From: Conoideocrella luteorostrata
Lineage: Eukaryota; Ascomycota; Sordariomycetes; Hypocreales; Clavicipitaceae
Assembly: GCA_032433595.1 (NCBI GenBank)
Contig: JASWJB010000528.1
Location: forward strand, 1 to 19,283
Direction of reading: 5' to 3'
DNA: 19,283 bases
Under the pieces are notes generated by a model that was given only the letters and a program-made list of their open reading frames with translations, searched no databases and was not told the DNA's origin. The stretch's first letter is position 1; every line of letters begins with the position of its first letter. Position numbers and translations under genes: made by a program. Shown one piece after another: positions 1 to 8,262 of the stretch.

Positions 1-124
1 AAATGCACGAGAAGAGGGATATCGTAGAGATAAATAGCAGCCGAATTCCCGTCAATTAGATAGAAATCAAGGACATTTTTCCACTGCCTTAGAGATCGAC
101 TTCCATAGCTGCTCACTTGTGACA
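1..124 (+). mobile_element. R1 LTR-like element, 3' part (cut by window edge)
   Basis: This segment matches the last ~124 bases of the complete R1 copies at 5946-6244 and 16555-16866: an ATATCGTAGAGATAAATAG-like stretch, then the CAATTAGATAGAAATCAAGG block, and the terminus TGTGACA at 118-124. The TG...CA ends and 5-bp target duplications of the full copies suggest a solo LTR. The 5' part lies outside the window. Confidence 0.75.
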
Positions 125-205
125 AGCTATGGAAGATCTAAGCAGTGGAATTGTCCTTGAATTCTATCTAATTGACGAGGAATTAGACCTCTTGTTATAG
201 ATGAA
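125..205 (-). repeat. Inverted truncated R1 copy abutting the first copy
   Basis: Starting right after TGTGACA, the sequence runs as the reverse complement of R1 (AGCTATGGAAG, CAGTGGAA, TGTCCTTGAATTCTATC, AATTGACG). With 1-124 it forms an inverted repeat with arms of roughly 60-80 bp and a loop of about 14 bases. The terminal TGTCACAAGTGAGC of this second copy is missing, so it is a truncated fold-back copy and not a second clean insertion. Bases 206-350 between this and the triplet array hold nothing I recognise. Confidence 0.7.
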
Positions 206-349
206 TTCTATCTATGCATTCGTAATCATCGAATTAATAAGCAGCTTTGAAATCAACTAATTCGTTGGTATTTGCCACCATTTGCCACTATTCGCCATCT
301 TCGTCAGTAGCTTCGTAAGCAGCTTATTCTTGACACCGACGTTTCACCT

Positions 350-1470
350 CCCCCAGGGGCTGGCAGAAGCGGGAACATCCTCATCGGCAGCAATGCAACC
401 ATCAGCAACGGCATCATCATCATCATCAGGTGACTCCCCCCCCCCCAACCGCTACTATGGTGACTAAAATGGTGGCCGGAATGCTGACCTGTGGCCATCA
501 TCAGCGGCATTTCTTGCGTGGGCGGCAACATCTGACTTTTCCCCCTCCCGACCGATACAATCTTGACCGGGAATTCTTACCTGTGGCCATTAGCAGCAGC
601 GGTACCATTATTATTATCAGCCAACTCTTCCCTCTTGTGAGTGCTGACTTTTTCCCCTCTCACAAGTGCCAACAGCAGCGGCGGCGGCATCATCAGTGGC
701 ATCATAATCAGCAGCGGCGGCGGCGGCGGCATCGTCATCATCATCATCAACATCATCAGCAGCAGCGACATTTTTTGCGTGGTAGCAACATGCTCATCTG
801 CAGCAACGGCATCATCTTCATCATCATTATCAGGTGAATTTTCCCCTCCCAACCGCTGCTATCGTGACCAGAACTCTAACCTGTGGCCATCATTACTAGC
901 AGCAGCCGCAGAATCATCATCAGCTGACTTTTCCCCTCCCTCCCGACCACTACCACGGTGACCAGAATCCTAACTTGTGGCCATCATCATCATCAGCAGC
1001 GTCAGCAGCGACATTTCTACGTGGGCAACAACATTCTCATCAGCAGCAGAGGCATCACAAGCAGAGGCATCACAAGCAGTGGCAGCGGCATCATCATGAG
1101 CAGCAGCATCTGACCCACCCCCCCTCACGACCGCTTCAATCGTGACCAAAATCCTGGCCTGTGGCCATCATCCTCATCATCATCAGCAGCATTATAACAA
1201 GCAGCAGCAGCATCATCATCATCGGCGGCGGCGGCGGCAGTATCATCATCAGCTGGCTCTCCTCTCTCGTGAGTGCTTACTTTCCCCTCCCCCAAGTGCT
1301 CAGAGTGGCGGCGGCATGATCATTATCAGCAGAAGCGGCAGCAGCAGCGGCGGCATTATCATTATAAGCTGACTCCTCCTTCTCGTGAGTGCTGACTGTT
1401 CCCCTCTCCCGAGTACTGACTTCTCCTCTCTCAAGTGCCAACCTTTCTCCTCTGCTGACCGCTCTTCTAT
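350..1470 (+). repeat. R4 triplet-rich higher-order repeat array (copy A)
   Basis: This is an array of CAT, CAG, CGG/GGC and AAC triplets broken up by recurring anchors. Anchor 1 is TTTCTTGCGTGGGCAGCAACA-like, near 508, 769 and 1009. Anchor 2 is TCCCGACCGCTACTATCGTG followed by ACCAGAATCC and CTGTGGCC, near 430, 540, 840, 930 and 1115. Anchor 3 is a short GAGTGCTGACTTTTCCCC unit near 640, 1270 and 1390-1420. The open frames here (up to 135 codons) translate to homopolymer-like Ile/Ser/Gly or His/Gln runs and appear on both strands, so I regard them as products of the repeat and not as genes. Confidence 0.85.
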
Positions 1471-1544
1471 TGTAACCGTCGTGCTGATTAAATTCGATCG
1501 CGGCCGATAATCCTATCATCAAAGAAATCGTCTTGGGCAGCTTG

Positions 1545-2058
1545 CCTCACGATATCAGATGGATCCGATGCTTCTTGAACGCCTGTACGTCTTTCGATAT
1601 TTGAACCTTTCAACGTGCTCATCAATCGACTTGCAATACCTAATGCTTCTTGTAGTCTATATATTGTCTAACATTCGAATGTTTTAATAAGCCCGTTGGA
1701 TTAATTTACGTTATCCGATGCTTCTTGCAGTGCGTTTATTTATCATTCAGCTCGATAACCAACTTGCCATATCTAATGCTTCTTACAGAGCCTGTACTGT
1801 ACGTCTTCCGGGAATTGAGCCTTGTAACGAGCTTGTTAACTAACTTTCGATGTCTGATGCCTTATGCAGTGTACTTCTTCCGAGTATTGAACCTTTGAAC
1901 GAGCTCTTCAGTGTGAAGGGCTCGTTAGGTGACTCTGGCCGATAGGCGCCTTATATACCTGGATACTGGGTGTATTTGGTACCGGCTGCTACTGCTGGAT
2001 CTTTTTGTTCCTGGCGCAGTGGATAAACCCAGTGCCCATCGTTACAGTCAGATTGACC
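1545..2058 (+). repeat. R3 minisatellite, ~76-bp degenerate units
   Basis: Repeated blocks share ATCCGATGCTTCTTGCAG, CTGTACGTCTTCCGA, TTGAACCTTTCAACGAGCTT and GACTTGCAATACC, with a period of about 75-80 bases. Units are visible near 1560, 1725, 1765 and 1850, degenerating into less repetitive sequence at 1925-2040. The unit recurs at 2450-2612 and 9761-9885. No protein coding seen. Confidence 0.75.
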
Positions 2059-2063
2059 TGCGA

Positions 2064-2444
2064 TGCCACAAGTGAGTAGCTATGGAAGTCGGGTCTCTAA
2101 GTAGTGGAAAACTGTCCTTGATTTCTATCTAATTGACGGGGAATTCGACTACTATTTATCTCTCCGATATGCCTCTTCTTCTTGATTCACTTCATTCCAT
2201 TGATTCTGACGATATCGTAGGCTTGCGGAGATATCGTCCGTTTCTGGCGATGTTGAATTCCTCCAGCGATGCGCTTCCGTCGGCATCGTACGATTCCGAC
2301 GATGTTGAATGCTTCCGGTCGTACGTTTCCGATGATATTGAATGCTTCAGGTAATGTTGAACGTTTCCGGTCACATCGTGCGTTCTCGGCGATGTTGAGT
2401 GTTTCCGGCAGCATCGCACGTTGTTGGCGATGTTGAAGGTGACA
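2064..2444 (-). mobile_element. R1 LTR-like element inserted in the R3 minisatellite
   Basis: This 381-bp element is in inverted orientation. Its ends are TGCCACA (2064-2070, one change from TGTCACA) and GGTGACA (2438-2444). It is flanked by TGCGA (2059-2063) and TGAGA (2445-2449), a near-match 5-bp target duplication. Removing it gives the joint GATTGACCTGCGATATCAGA, which matches the uninterrupted unit at about 2501-2520. The interior holds degenerate ~30-bp subrepeats (GATGTTGAATGCTTCCGG-like). Short open frames inside are repeat artefacts. TG...CA ends with 5-bp duplications are the rule for LTRs, so a solo LTR is the best reading. Confidence 0.8.
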
Positions 2445-2449
2445 TGAGA

Positions 2450-2612
2450 TATCAGATGCCTACACGCCTTCCGAGAATTAAACCTTTGAACGACCTTGTT
2501 AGATTGACCTGCGATATTAGATGCCTATACGTCTTCCGAGATTTGAGCCTTTCAACGTCTTTGTCAGATTGATTTGCGGTATTTCATGCTTGTACTTCTC
2601 TCGAGATTTGAG
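2450..2612 (+). repeat. R3 minisatellite, continuation after R1 insertion
   Basis: Two and a half units repeat ATATCAGATGCCTACACG / CTTCCGAGAATTAAACC / TTTGAACGACCTTGTTAGAT. The array ends at GAGATTTGAGCC near 2612, where the DUF3435-like coding sequence begins. The array therefore appears to have replaced that gene's 5' end. Confidence 0.75.
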
Positions 2613-4335
2613 CCATCGCGACATTGCAGATGCGCTCCAACGGGCGGCGAGGAGACGACACCGGGATACGGCCCTACGGAAAAAAGCACAGAAGAATGCG
2701 CCGGCCGCCGATGATTCCCACAACCTGCAAAGGCAGCACAACGACGCCGAGTTTATCCAGCCACTGGATGCAGACACGACCAAGCCTACCATCTACTATA
2801 TCAAAAGGGAGATTTGCAGGGTAAGTGTTTATCCGCGAGTGCGTTTCGGGAATCGTCATTTCATTTCATGCTAAAGGCAGAAGGTTCTATGTCACGAACA
2901 AGCATGGCGACTAGCGGAGGGCTCTCAAGCCGACATATACTCTGCGATAAGGCCTCATCATGACGTTTCTTCACTGGATTTGTGAAATATACCTGCAGAA
3001 GCGGCGTAAGAAGTCAAAGAAGGATATAGTCAACCAGTACTGGTGGGACTTCAAAATGCTCTACCGCCGTTGTAACGAAGGCAGGGTTGTCAATCCAAAC
3101 GCGTGCGAGGAGATCATAAAGGTACCATATTGGCAGCCGTAATGTCAACCACACTGCCTGATGCTGATGTGCCCTAGTACAAAGTATTTTAACACCAAAT
3201 TCAAAGAGAAGTTTCACCTTGACGACCAACCGGGATCCAAGCCCGTCACGAGCGTGTGGACGATCTGCTATTGGGTCTGGCGAAACCACTGGTCACGCGA
3301 CTGTAGCGTATTCCCGACCGAGGACGACCGCCTCGACCTCGCAACAATCAATCATGCTGTTCCAGGCTCAAACAGCATGTCGGCCTGCAGAACTCGTCAA
3401 TGGGACTGAAAACAGAGGGGCCACGGATCCCCTGCTTGACGAATCTGACAGCGTGGATGGGGTAGGTAGGTAGCAGCAAAAACGCGTTGAATAACACCAC
3501 AGAAGCCGGATTCAGGCGGCAAAACGGACTGCATTAAGCACTTCTAGGCGAGCAGTACTTCGAAAAAGGAAGTCTGTCATCAAAGTAGAATCCGAGCCCG
3601 CATCAGCAGCAGACTCTAATCCCAGCGACGCCATCTTCGACAGCGACAGCGACCCCGACAGCGACAATACATCCAACACAGAGTATGCTGACCATGTCGA
3701 AGAAGACGTCGATATACTTCAGACGGAACAGAAGTTCTGTCATGCGGGTGCTGCTACAGAGGAAGGCGAGGATAAAGAGCGAGTACGAAAGCATAGAGCA
3801 ATACGCTACGTGGGTCGTCAAAGATCCAAATACGGGAGGACGAGACGTGCTGGCCATGGAGGCATTTTTTTTTCGCTGCCACAAGGGTGCAGACAGGAAG
3901 CCTAAACCGTGCGTTTTTTTTTTTTTTCCTTTCTATAGTTTAGCGTACGCTGACGCGCGCTGCACAGAAGAACCATTTTCTTGTTCCGCGAGAACCCGCT
4001 TCCTATTCTCTGTCCAATAAGCCATTTCCTCGCATGGGCGATTGGCGACGACGCAGTTGATGTAGACGGCTTCTCTCATGCCGCGCCGCTCTTCTTCTCC
4101 ACTCATCTTGGCAAGAAGGCCACTAAAGTGTGCTGGAAGCCATCGAAGCTCAAAACGCCAGCTTCTCGACGGTTTATACGGACTGCGGCGGGAGCCTGGA
4201 CAAAGTCGACGACAGACCCCATGAAGTACTCCGCCTATGCATTCCATCCCATCCGGACAGGATTGGGTCTGATTTAGGGTCAGAGGGAAAGTGGACGTCG
4301 TACTGCATGCGGCGCGGCAATGCGAATGCGCTGCT
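2612..4335 (+). pseudogene. Broken DUF3435 / FluG-type tyrosine recombinase-like gene
   Basis: The reading frame, rebuilt across three introns, matches what I know of fungal DUF3435 proteins, a family that includes Starship captain recombinases. Introns are 2821-2880 (GTAAGT, branch GCTAAA, GCAG), 3122-3184 (ends AAAG) and 3909-3967 (GTGCGT, branch GCTGAC, CACAG). Segments in order: an Arg/Lys-rich N-terminal part (2640-2820); FLHWICEIYLQKRRKKSKKD (2964-3023); KPVTSV, then PTEDDRLDLA; ACRPAELVNG (box I-like catalytic Arg, ~3385-3415); GGRDVLAMEA; FRENPLPILCPISHF (~3983-4027); SYCMRRGNANALL (box II-like Arg, ~4298-4336). The frame is broken near 2960, 3256, 3300, 3350, 3800 and 4240. The 5' end is replaced by R3 and the 3' end, where the nucleophilic Tyr should lie, by an R5/R4 repeat. 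It is not functional as it stands. Whether the parent was a Starship captain or another DUF3435 branch cannot be told. Confidence 0.85.
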
Positions 4336-4497
4336 GCTGATGATGATGATGCCGCCGCCGCTGCTGCTGCTGATGGTAATGCTGCCTACGCAAGAACAGC
4401 AGCGCCTGCAAAAAAAAGCAGGGCTTGGTCGGGCTGGTAAGAAACACAGCAAGGGTAACACAACCACACAGCACGCACAGCAACCAGCGCTCAAATA
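4336..4497 (-). repeat. R5/R4 composite repeat fragment between two broken genes
   Basis: Read on the - strand, this ~162-bp piece runs GCTGGTTGCTGTGCG, TGTGGTTGTGTTACCCTTGC, CTTACCAGCCC, GACCAAGCCCTGCT, TTCTTGCGTAGGCAGCATTA and then CAGCAGCAGCGGCGGC/ATCATC triplets. The same order occurs on the + strand at about 15095-15240. The DUF3435 relic stops at one end and the ankyrin relic at the other. The open frame running from the ankyrin repeats through this piece is accidental. Confidence 0.8.
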
Positions 4498-4995
4498 ACC
4501 GCCATATGCAGCTGCTTGGATTGCCGTGCGCCCATACTTAGCAGCAGCAGCGTTGACATCAGCTCCTGCTGCTAGAAGCTTCTCAACCATTTCAAGATTA
4601 CCGCCCTCAGCCGCTGCATGAAGCGCTGTATATCCACCGTCTGACACTGCAGCGTTAGCATCAGCTTCTGCCGCTATTAGCTTCTCGACCACTTTAAGAT
4701 GACCTCTCTTAGCCGCTGCTTGAAGCGCTGTGTATTCTCGCTTTGCCGCTGCAGCGTTAACATCAGCCCCTGCTGCTAGTAGCTTCTCGACTGCTTCAAG
4801 ACCACCTATTTCGGCCACTGCTTGGATCACTGTACGCCCATGCGCACCACCACCAGCAGCGTTGACATTAGCTCCTGCTGCTAGTAGGTTCTTGACTATT
4901 TCAAGATGACCTCTCTCATCCGCTCTTTGGATTGCTGTAAGCCCATACTTAGCAGCAGCAGCGTTGGCATTAGCTTCTTGCTGCTAGTAGGTTCT
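4498..4995 (-). pseudogene. Ankyrin-repeat gene fragment
   Basis: Read on the - strand, about four full and two partial 33-36-residue ankyrin repeats are visible. Core motifs are YTALHAAAEGGNLEMVEKLL, YTALQAAAKRGHLKVVEKLI and AAGADVNAAAAK. Ankyrin repeats are protein-binding scaffolds, common in fungal NACHT/HET-type proteins, but no partner domain is visible here. The units are very alike at DNA level, which points to recent tandem duplication. The upstream repeat near 4980 carries one extra base (GCAGCAAGAAGCT against GCAGGAGCT-type neighbours), which breaks the frame. The downstream frame runs into the R5/R4 repeat at 4497. No start, stop or N-terminal domain of its own was found. Confidence 0.85.
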
Positions 4996-5940
4996 CTTGG
5001 AATTGATAGGAGAGGTTCAAATTTGTTCGCATTGATGGGATGTGCAGTGTTACTTAGATGATGGATGCAGAATCCCTCGTCTGACGGCCTCGTCCAAATC
5101 CCCCTATAAATACCCCTACAATCTAAGACACTTCCGTCCTGAATTCCTGCCTTAGGCCCAGAGGCCACGTATCCTTTCTCTCACAGCCCGTGTATCCACA
5201 TATCCACTCACACATGCGTGTTATCCAACAACAAGCAAGACACGGCGCCGTCTTCCTGCAAGGCGGGCAAGCTGAAAGCTGACCTTGTAGGCAGAAAACA
5301 CGGCAATTGTTTGGTCCACAATTTTTTGACGGACGGATCTGCGAGTGTGGCGCCTTGGCCTGTATTTACCTTGTCTGTTTGTCCCGTCCCCCCCCCCCCC
5401 CCCTTCCCTTTTTACCTTGTCCCTTTCCCACCCCTCTTTGCGGAAACGCCAGCACCACTTGTGGACGAGACGCGCTCGAGATGGCGACGGCAGCAGAGAC
5501 CTCCTCCTGTAGCCGTCTCTTACGACTTCCATTCCTGGGCAAAACATGTCATCTGTCAAAATGCGCTATGCATCGGTGTTGCGTATGTACTCTGGCTGAA
5601 CCCCATTCCCAGCAAGGTCAGAAAAGAGCCGTGAAATAGCGGGCGTCACGCTGCATTAGCGCAAGAACAGGACGGAACAGAAACCTTGCCATGCCGTACG
5701 TCTAGCCAATAAGCGCCCTTATTAAGGATTGCCTAGTAAGTTGAGATAGCACAAATGGGGCTGCCTCTGCTCACTAATCGACACATCACATAATGGTTAT
5801 CTCGCTCGTCATGGCTAAACGAGCAACGGGCCGGACGACCGTAGCGTCCCCGGTCAAAGATGCAACCCATGCACGAGTAATCACACATGTTTTACTAGTA
5901 CGTCAAATGAGGCTGTCGATACAATAGGGACCAGTTCAAC
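4996..5940. other. No confident gene; TATA-like site and weak ORFs
   Basis: A TATAAATA lies at about 5104-5111 (+), roughly 110 bases before an ATG at 5214 whose frame closes after 22 codons. A longer + frame (5218-5634) starts only at GTG, contains a poly-C tract (5391-5404) that would encode a proline run, and looks like no family I know. I see no convincing splice pairs that link these. From 5640 to 5940 I see nothing beyond unremarkable sequence. Confidence 0.4.
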
Positions 5941-5945
5941 CACGA

Positions 5946-6244
5946 TGTCACAGGAAACACTTAACATGACCGAAAACGCACGATGCGACCGGAAATATTC
6001 AACATTACTGGAAGCATTCAATATCATCGGAATCGTACGATGCCGACGGAAGCGCACCGCTAGAGGCATTCAACATGGCTGGAAGCCTACCGTATCGTCG
6101 GGATCAATGGAACGAAATGAATCCAGATGGAGAGGCATATCGCAGAGATAAATAATAGTCAAATTCCCCATCAATTAGACAGAAATCAAGGACAATTTTC
6201 CACTGCTTTAGAGACCCGACTTCCATAGCTGCTCACTTGTGACA
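5946..6244 (+). mobile_element. R1 LTR-like element, complete, perfect 5-bp TSD
   Basis: This 299-bp element begins TGTCACA (5946-5952) and ends TGTGACA (6238-6244), a perfect 7-bp terminal inverted repeat with TG...CA ends. It is flanked on both sides by CACGA (5941-5945 and 6245-6249). The interior matches the copies at 2064-2444 (inverted) and 16555-16866. I see no internal gene, primer-binding site or polypurine tract. It is most likely a solo LTR; a short non-autonomous inverted-repeat element is the alternative. Confidence 0.85.
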
Positions 6245-6348
6245 CACGACCTTGACTGTTCCTCCTGAAAGCTATTCCTCCCTCTTATTTCGGTTTTGGG
6301 ATGGACAACCCATAGTCGTTCTCTATCCGCGCCTCACCTTCATCATGA

Positions 6349-7569
6349 TTAGAGCTCATTTGAATATTTCTCACTGTCGTCGCTGTGATGATAGCGACGG
6401 CCATTGTCATGCAAAAAGCAATACTCTTCCTATTCGCTTCTCATTAGTTGTCGTTATGAAGCGTGGGGGAACGAAAACAAGAGACTTACGGCGCGTTGAT
6501 CGCAATATGCTTTAAATTCATCCTTTTCGCATTTCCCCCCAAGACTTTTCTTGTGTTCTTCCCGACATCGCAGTCTACAGTTTCTTTCCTGATATTGTGA
6601 AACATGTCAGCCACCAGCCAGATCCGGGCAGTTACCGAACCTGATACATACGCAGCGTTTATTCTTCAACTTTTTAGCGCATTCGACGTAACAGTCCAGA
6701 TCATCAGCCTTTTGTAATCATGTGGGTCAGCGCCGGCAAAGCATCATGTAACAATGGATTGAAGAGACTCACGCATTTGCCATTGCAGTACTCCCAGTCC
6801 CCGCGATACGTCCCGTGGCACATGTCGCATAGTTCTTTCAAGTGGGCTAGCTTTCTCTGCTGCTCTTGCTCTTGAGAGGGGCAGTGCCCTACGTACTTGC
6901 CTGCAGGAAGATGGTCATCTGCACCAGTCTTATCCTCCAGGCACCCGGCTGGCCCAGCCAAACAGGGACCGTCTACAACGCAAAGAGGAGGTCGACTCTG
7001 GGTGTTTCCACAGTCATTCTAAATGACGACACGTCAATCAGCATCCACAGGAGCTGCCATGTACCTCGAGGTGGTAGAACAAACCAGACTACTATCAGTG
7101 CAGCCATATTGACTATTGGCACATGTTTTGTACTGACCACCAACCCAGTGGCCAGGAGGCTAAGTCCTGTTATTAGTAGTGGTGAAGCATGCATCAGACT
7201 CATCTAGACATACACATGAATTCTGTTATCGCTCATGTTAGCTCGCAGCTGGTATGGGAACTTTTGTGAACTGGACTCACTATAGGCACACGATTACGCT
7301 TTTCATTTAGAAACGTCAGCCCATTGCCAACGGTATCTTTGACACAACCATCAGTCACTTACGCATGTCAAGGTACACTCTGATCCCTTTCATTTGTGCC
7401 GTTAGTACGATAACAGCAAGATGAGGAGGTACTGCACACATACCTTGTTCTATTAAAAAGAAAGAATTATTAGCGTGGCTCGATCAGCTGAAGAGCAAAG
7501 AACTATACTTACTGGCTGAAAAGCGTCGAGACCAAGCGGGAAAAGAGGAAGCAGAAATAAAGCCCGCAT
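6349..7569 (-). CDS. Secreted cysteine-rich protein, ten exons with microexons
   Basis: I do not recognise the family. My splice model on the - strand is exons 7569-7513, 7449-7444, 7386-7363, 7298-7281, 7222-7214, 7159-7085, 7018-6773, 6708-6652, 6588-6490 and 6429-6349 (TAA), giving 223 residues. Residues 1-19 (MRALFLLPLFPLGL...) look like a signal peptide. The rest has about 22 cysteines in short motifs such as ECTLTC, CANSQYGC, LCDMC, DCYVEC and NCRLRC, with Lys/Glu-rich helices between. Exons 2-5 are only 6, 24, 18 and 9 nt. All nine introns fall at phase 0 and are 54-66 nt, most with GTAAGT/GTATGT/GTGAGT donors and CTAAC/CTGAC/CTAAT branch points. Weak spots are intron 6 (donor GTTTGT at 7084) and three acceptors that end AAAG. 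An apoplastic or effector-like role is inference only. The nearest element is the R1 copy 105 bp beyond the stop. Confidence 0.75.
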
Positions 7570-8169
7570 AGTAATGGTATGATAGTCTTGTTCTGTTTTA
7601 GACAATTCAAACCTCGTTTTTTTTCTGGGAGGGCAAAAGCGAGGAGACAATTGTGTCTTGGATGGAGGGCGTGGCCAGTTTAAACTAAATTTTGACGCGG
7701 AGTATTCTGCTGCCTCCGTTGCCTAATCCGTTCGATGATAAGGCCCGTGGATTTTCGGACCTGCTGCACCCGCTTTACCAAAAAGAGTGCAGCGCAAATA
7801 GTTGAACCCCACAACACCAACGCGGGATCTACCTACGATACGACGTATGATAGGCTGTTGAGACCTATAGTCCGTACCGTAATGAGTCCTGCATCCCGCT
7901 CGACCCCTCCCTGTGGAGCGCCGGGCCGAGACAATGACGACTTGGCGAATCAGGATAGGCTACGAGAGTGAACAAGAAACTTGTGGAGCACTTTACCGAG
8001 ACCAACATCGTTCCCCATGACTAATGAGAAATGAATGTCATGACTTTTATGGACGGGAAGTCTGCTTTGCGGGGCAGCAGGGGTATCGAGCCGTCCCCAA
8101 GATTCAGCCGGTGTTCTACACTTGGGCAGGGATACGAGCAATGGTAGGCGGAGGTGACGTGGCCACCCC
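7570..8169. other. Intergenic region upstream of the cysteine-rich gene
   Basis: This stretch holds the presumed leader and promoter of the cysteine-rich gene (- strand, from 7570 upward). No clear TATA box is visible there; a T-run lies at 7616-7624. A 78-codon + frame (7735-7971) starts with ATG but matches nothing I know, and I see no splice signals linking it to other frames. Confidence 0.35.
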
Positions 8170-8262
8170 AGCGCGCCGTATAAAAGAGGCGCGCTCGGCG
8201 GCACTCCTCTTTCTCTTCTGCTTCTTCTTCTTCTTCTTCCTCTTCTTTCTGAGATAGCCATG
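8170..8262 (+). promoter_or_regulatory. Orphan core promoter: TATA box in a GC palindrome plus CT-rich start region
   Basis: TATAAAAG (8179-8186) is bracketed by a perfect 8-bp inverted repeat, AGCGCGCC (8170-8177) and GGCGCGCT (8188-8195). A long TTC/CT tract (about 8205-8250), typical of fungal transcription starts, follows. The first ATG (8261) opens a frame of only three codons, so no protein is evident downstream. It may drive a non-coding transcript or be the relic of a lost gene. Confidence 0.5.

Noticed and set aside
4174..4830. One long - frame joining ankyrin repeats to a Cys/Ile/Ser-rich tail
   Set aside because: The tail from 4497 downward is the R5/R4 repeat, which also occurs at 15.1 kb, and below 4336 it runs antisense through the DUF3435 relic. 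It is a chance read-through.
5218..5634. 138-codon + frame after a TATAAATA site
   Set aside because: It starts at GTG, depends on a poly-C run, and resembles no family; no ATG in that frame gives a convincing protein.
7021..7084. Alternative donor GAG|GTACAT (7064) for intron 6 of the cysteine-rich gene
   Set aside because: It would leave phase 2 before an exon that needs phase 0, and the intron would be only 46 nt. GTTTGT at 7084 keeps the frame, though it is a weaker donor, so this junction stays uncertain.
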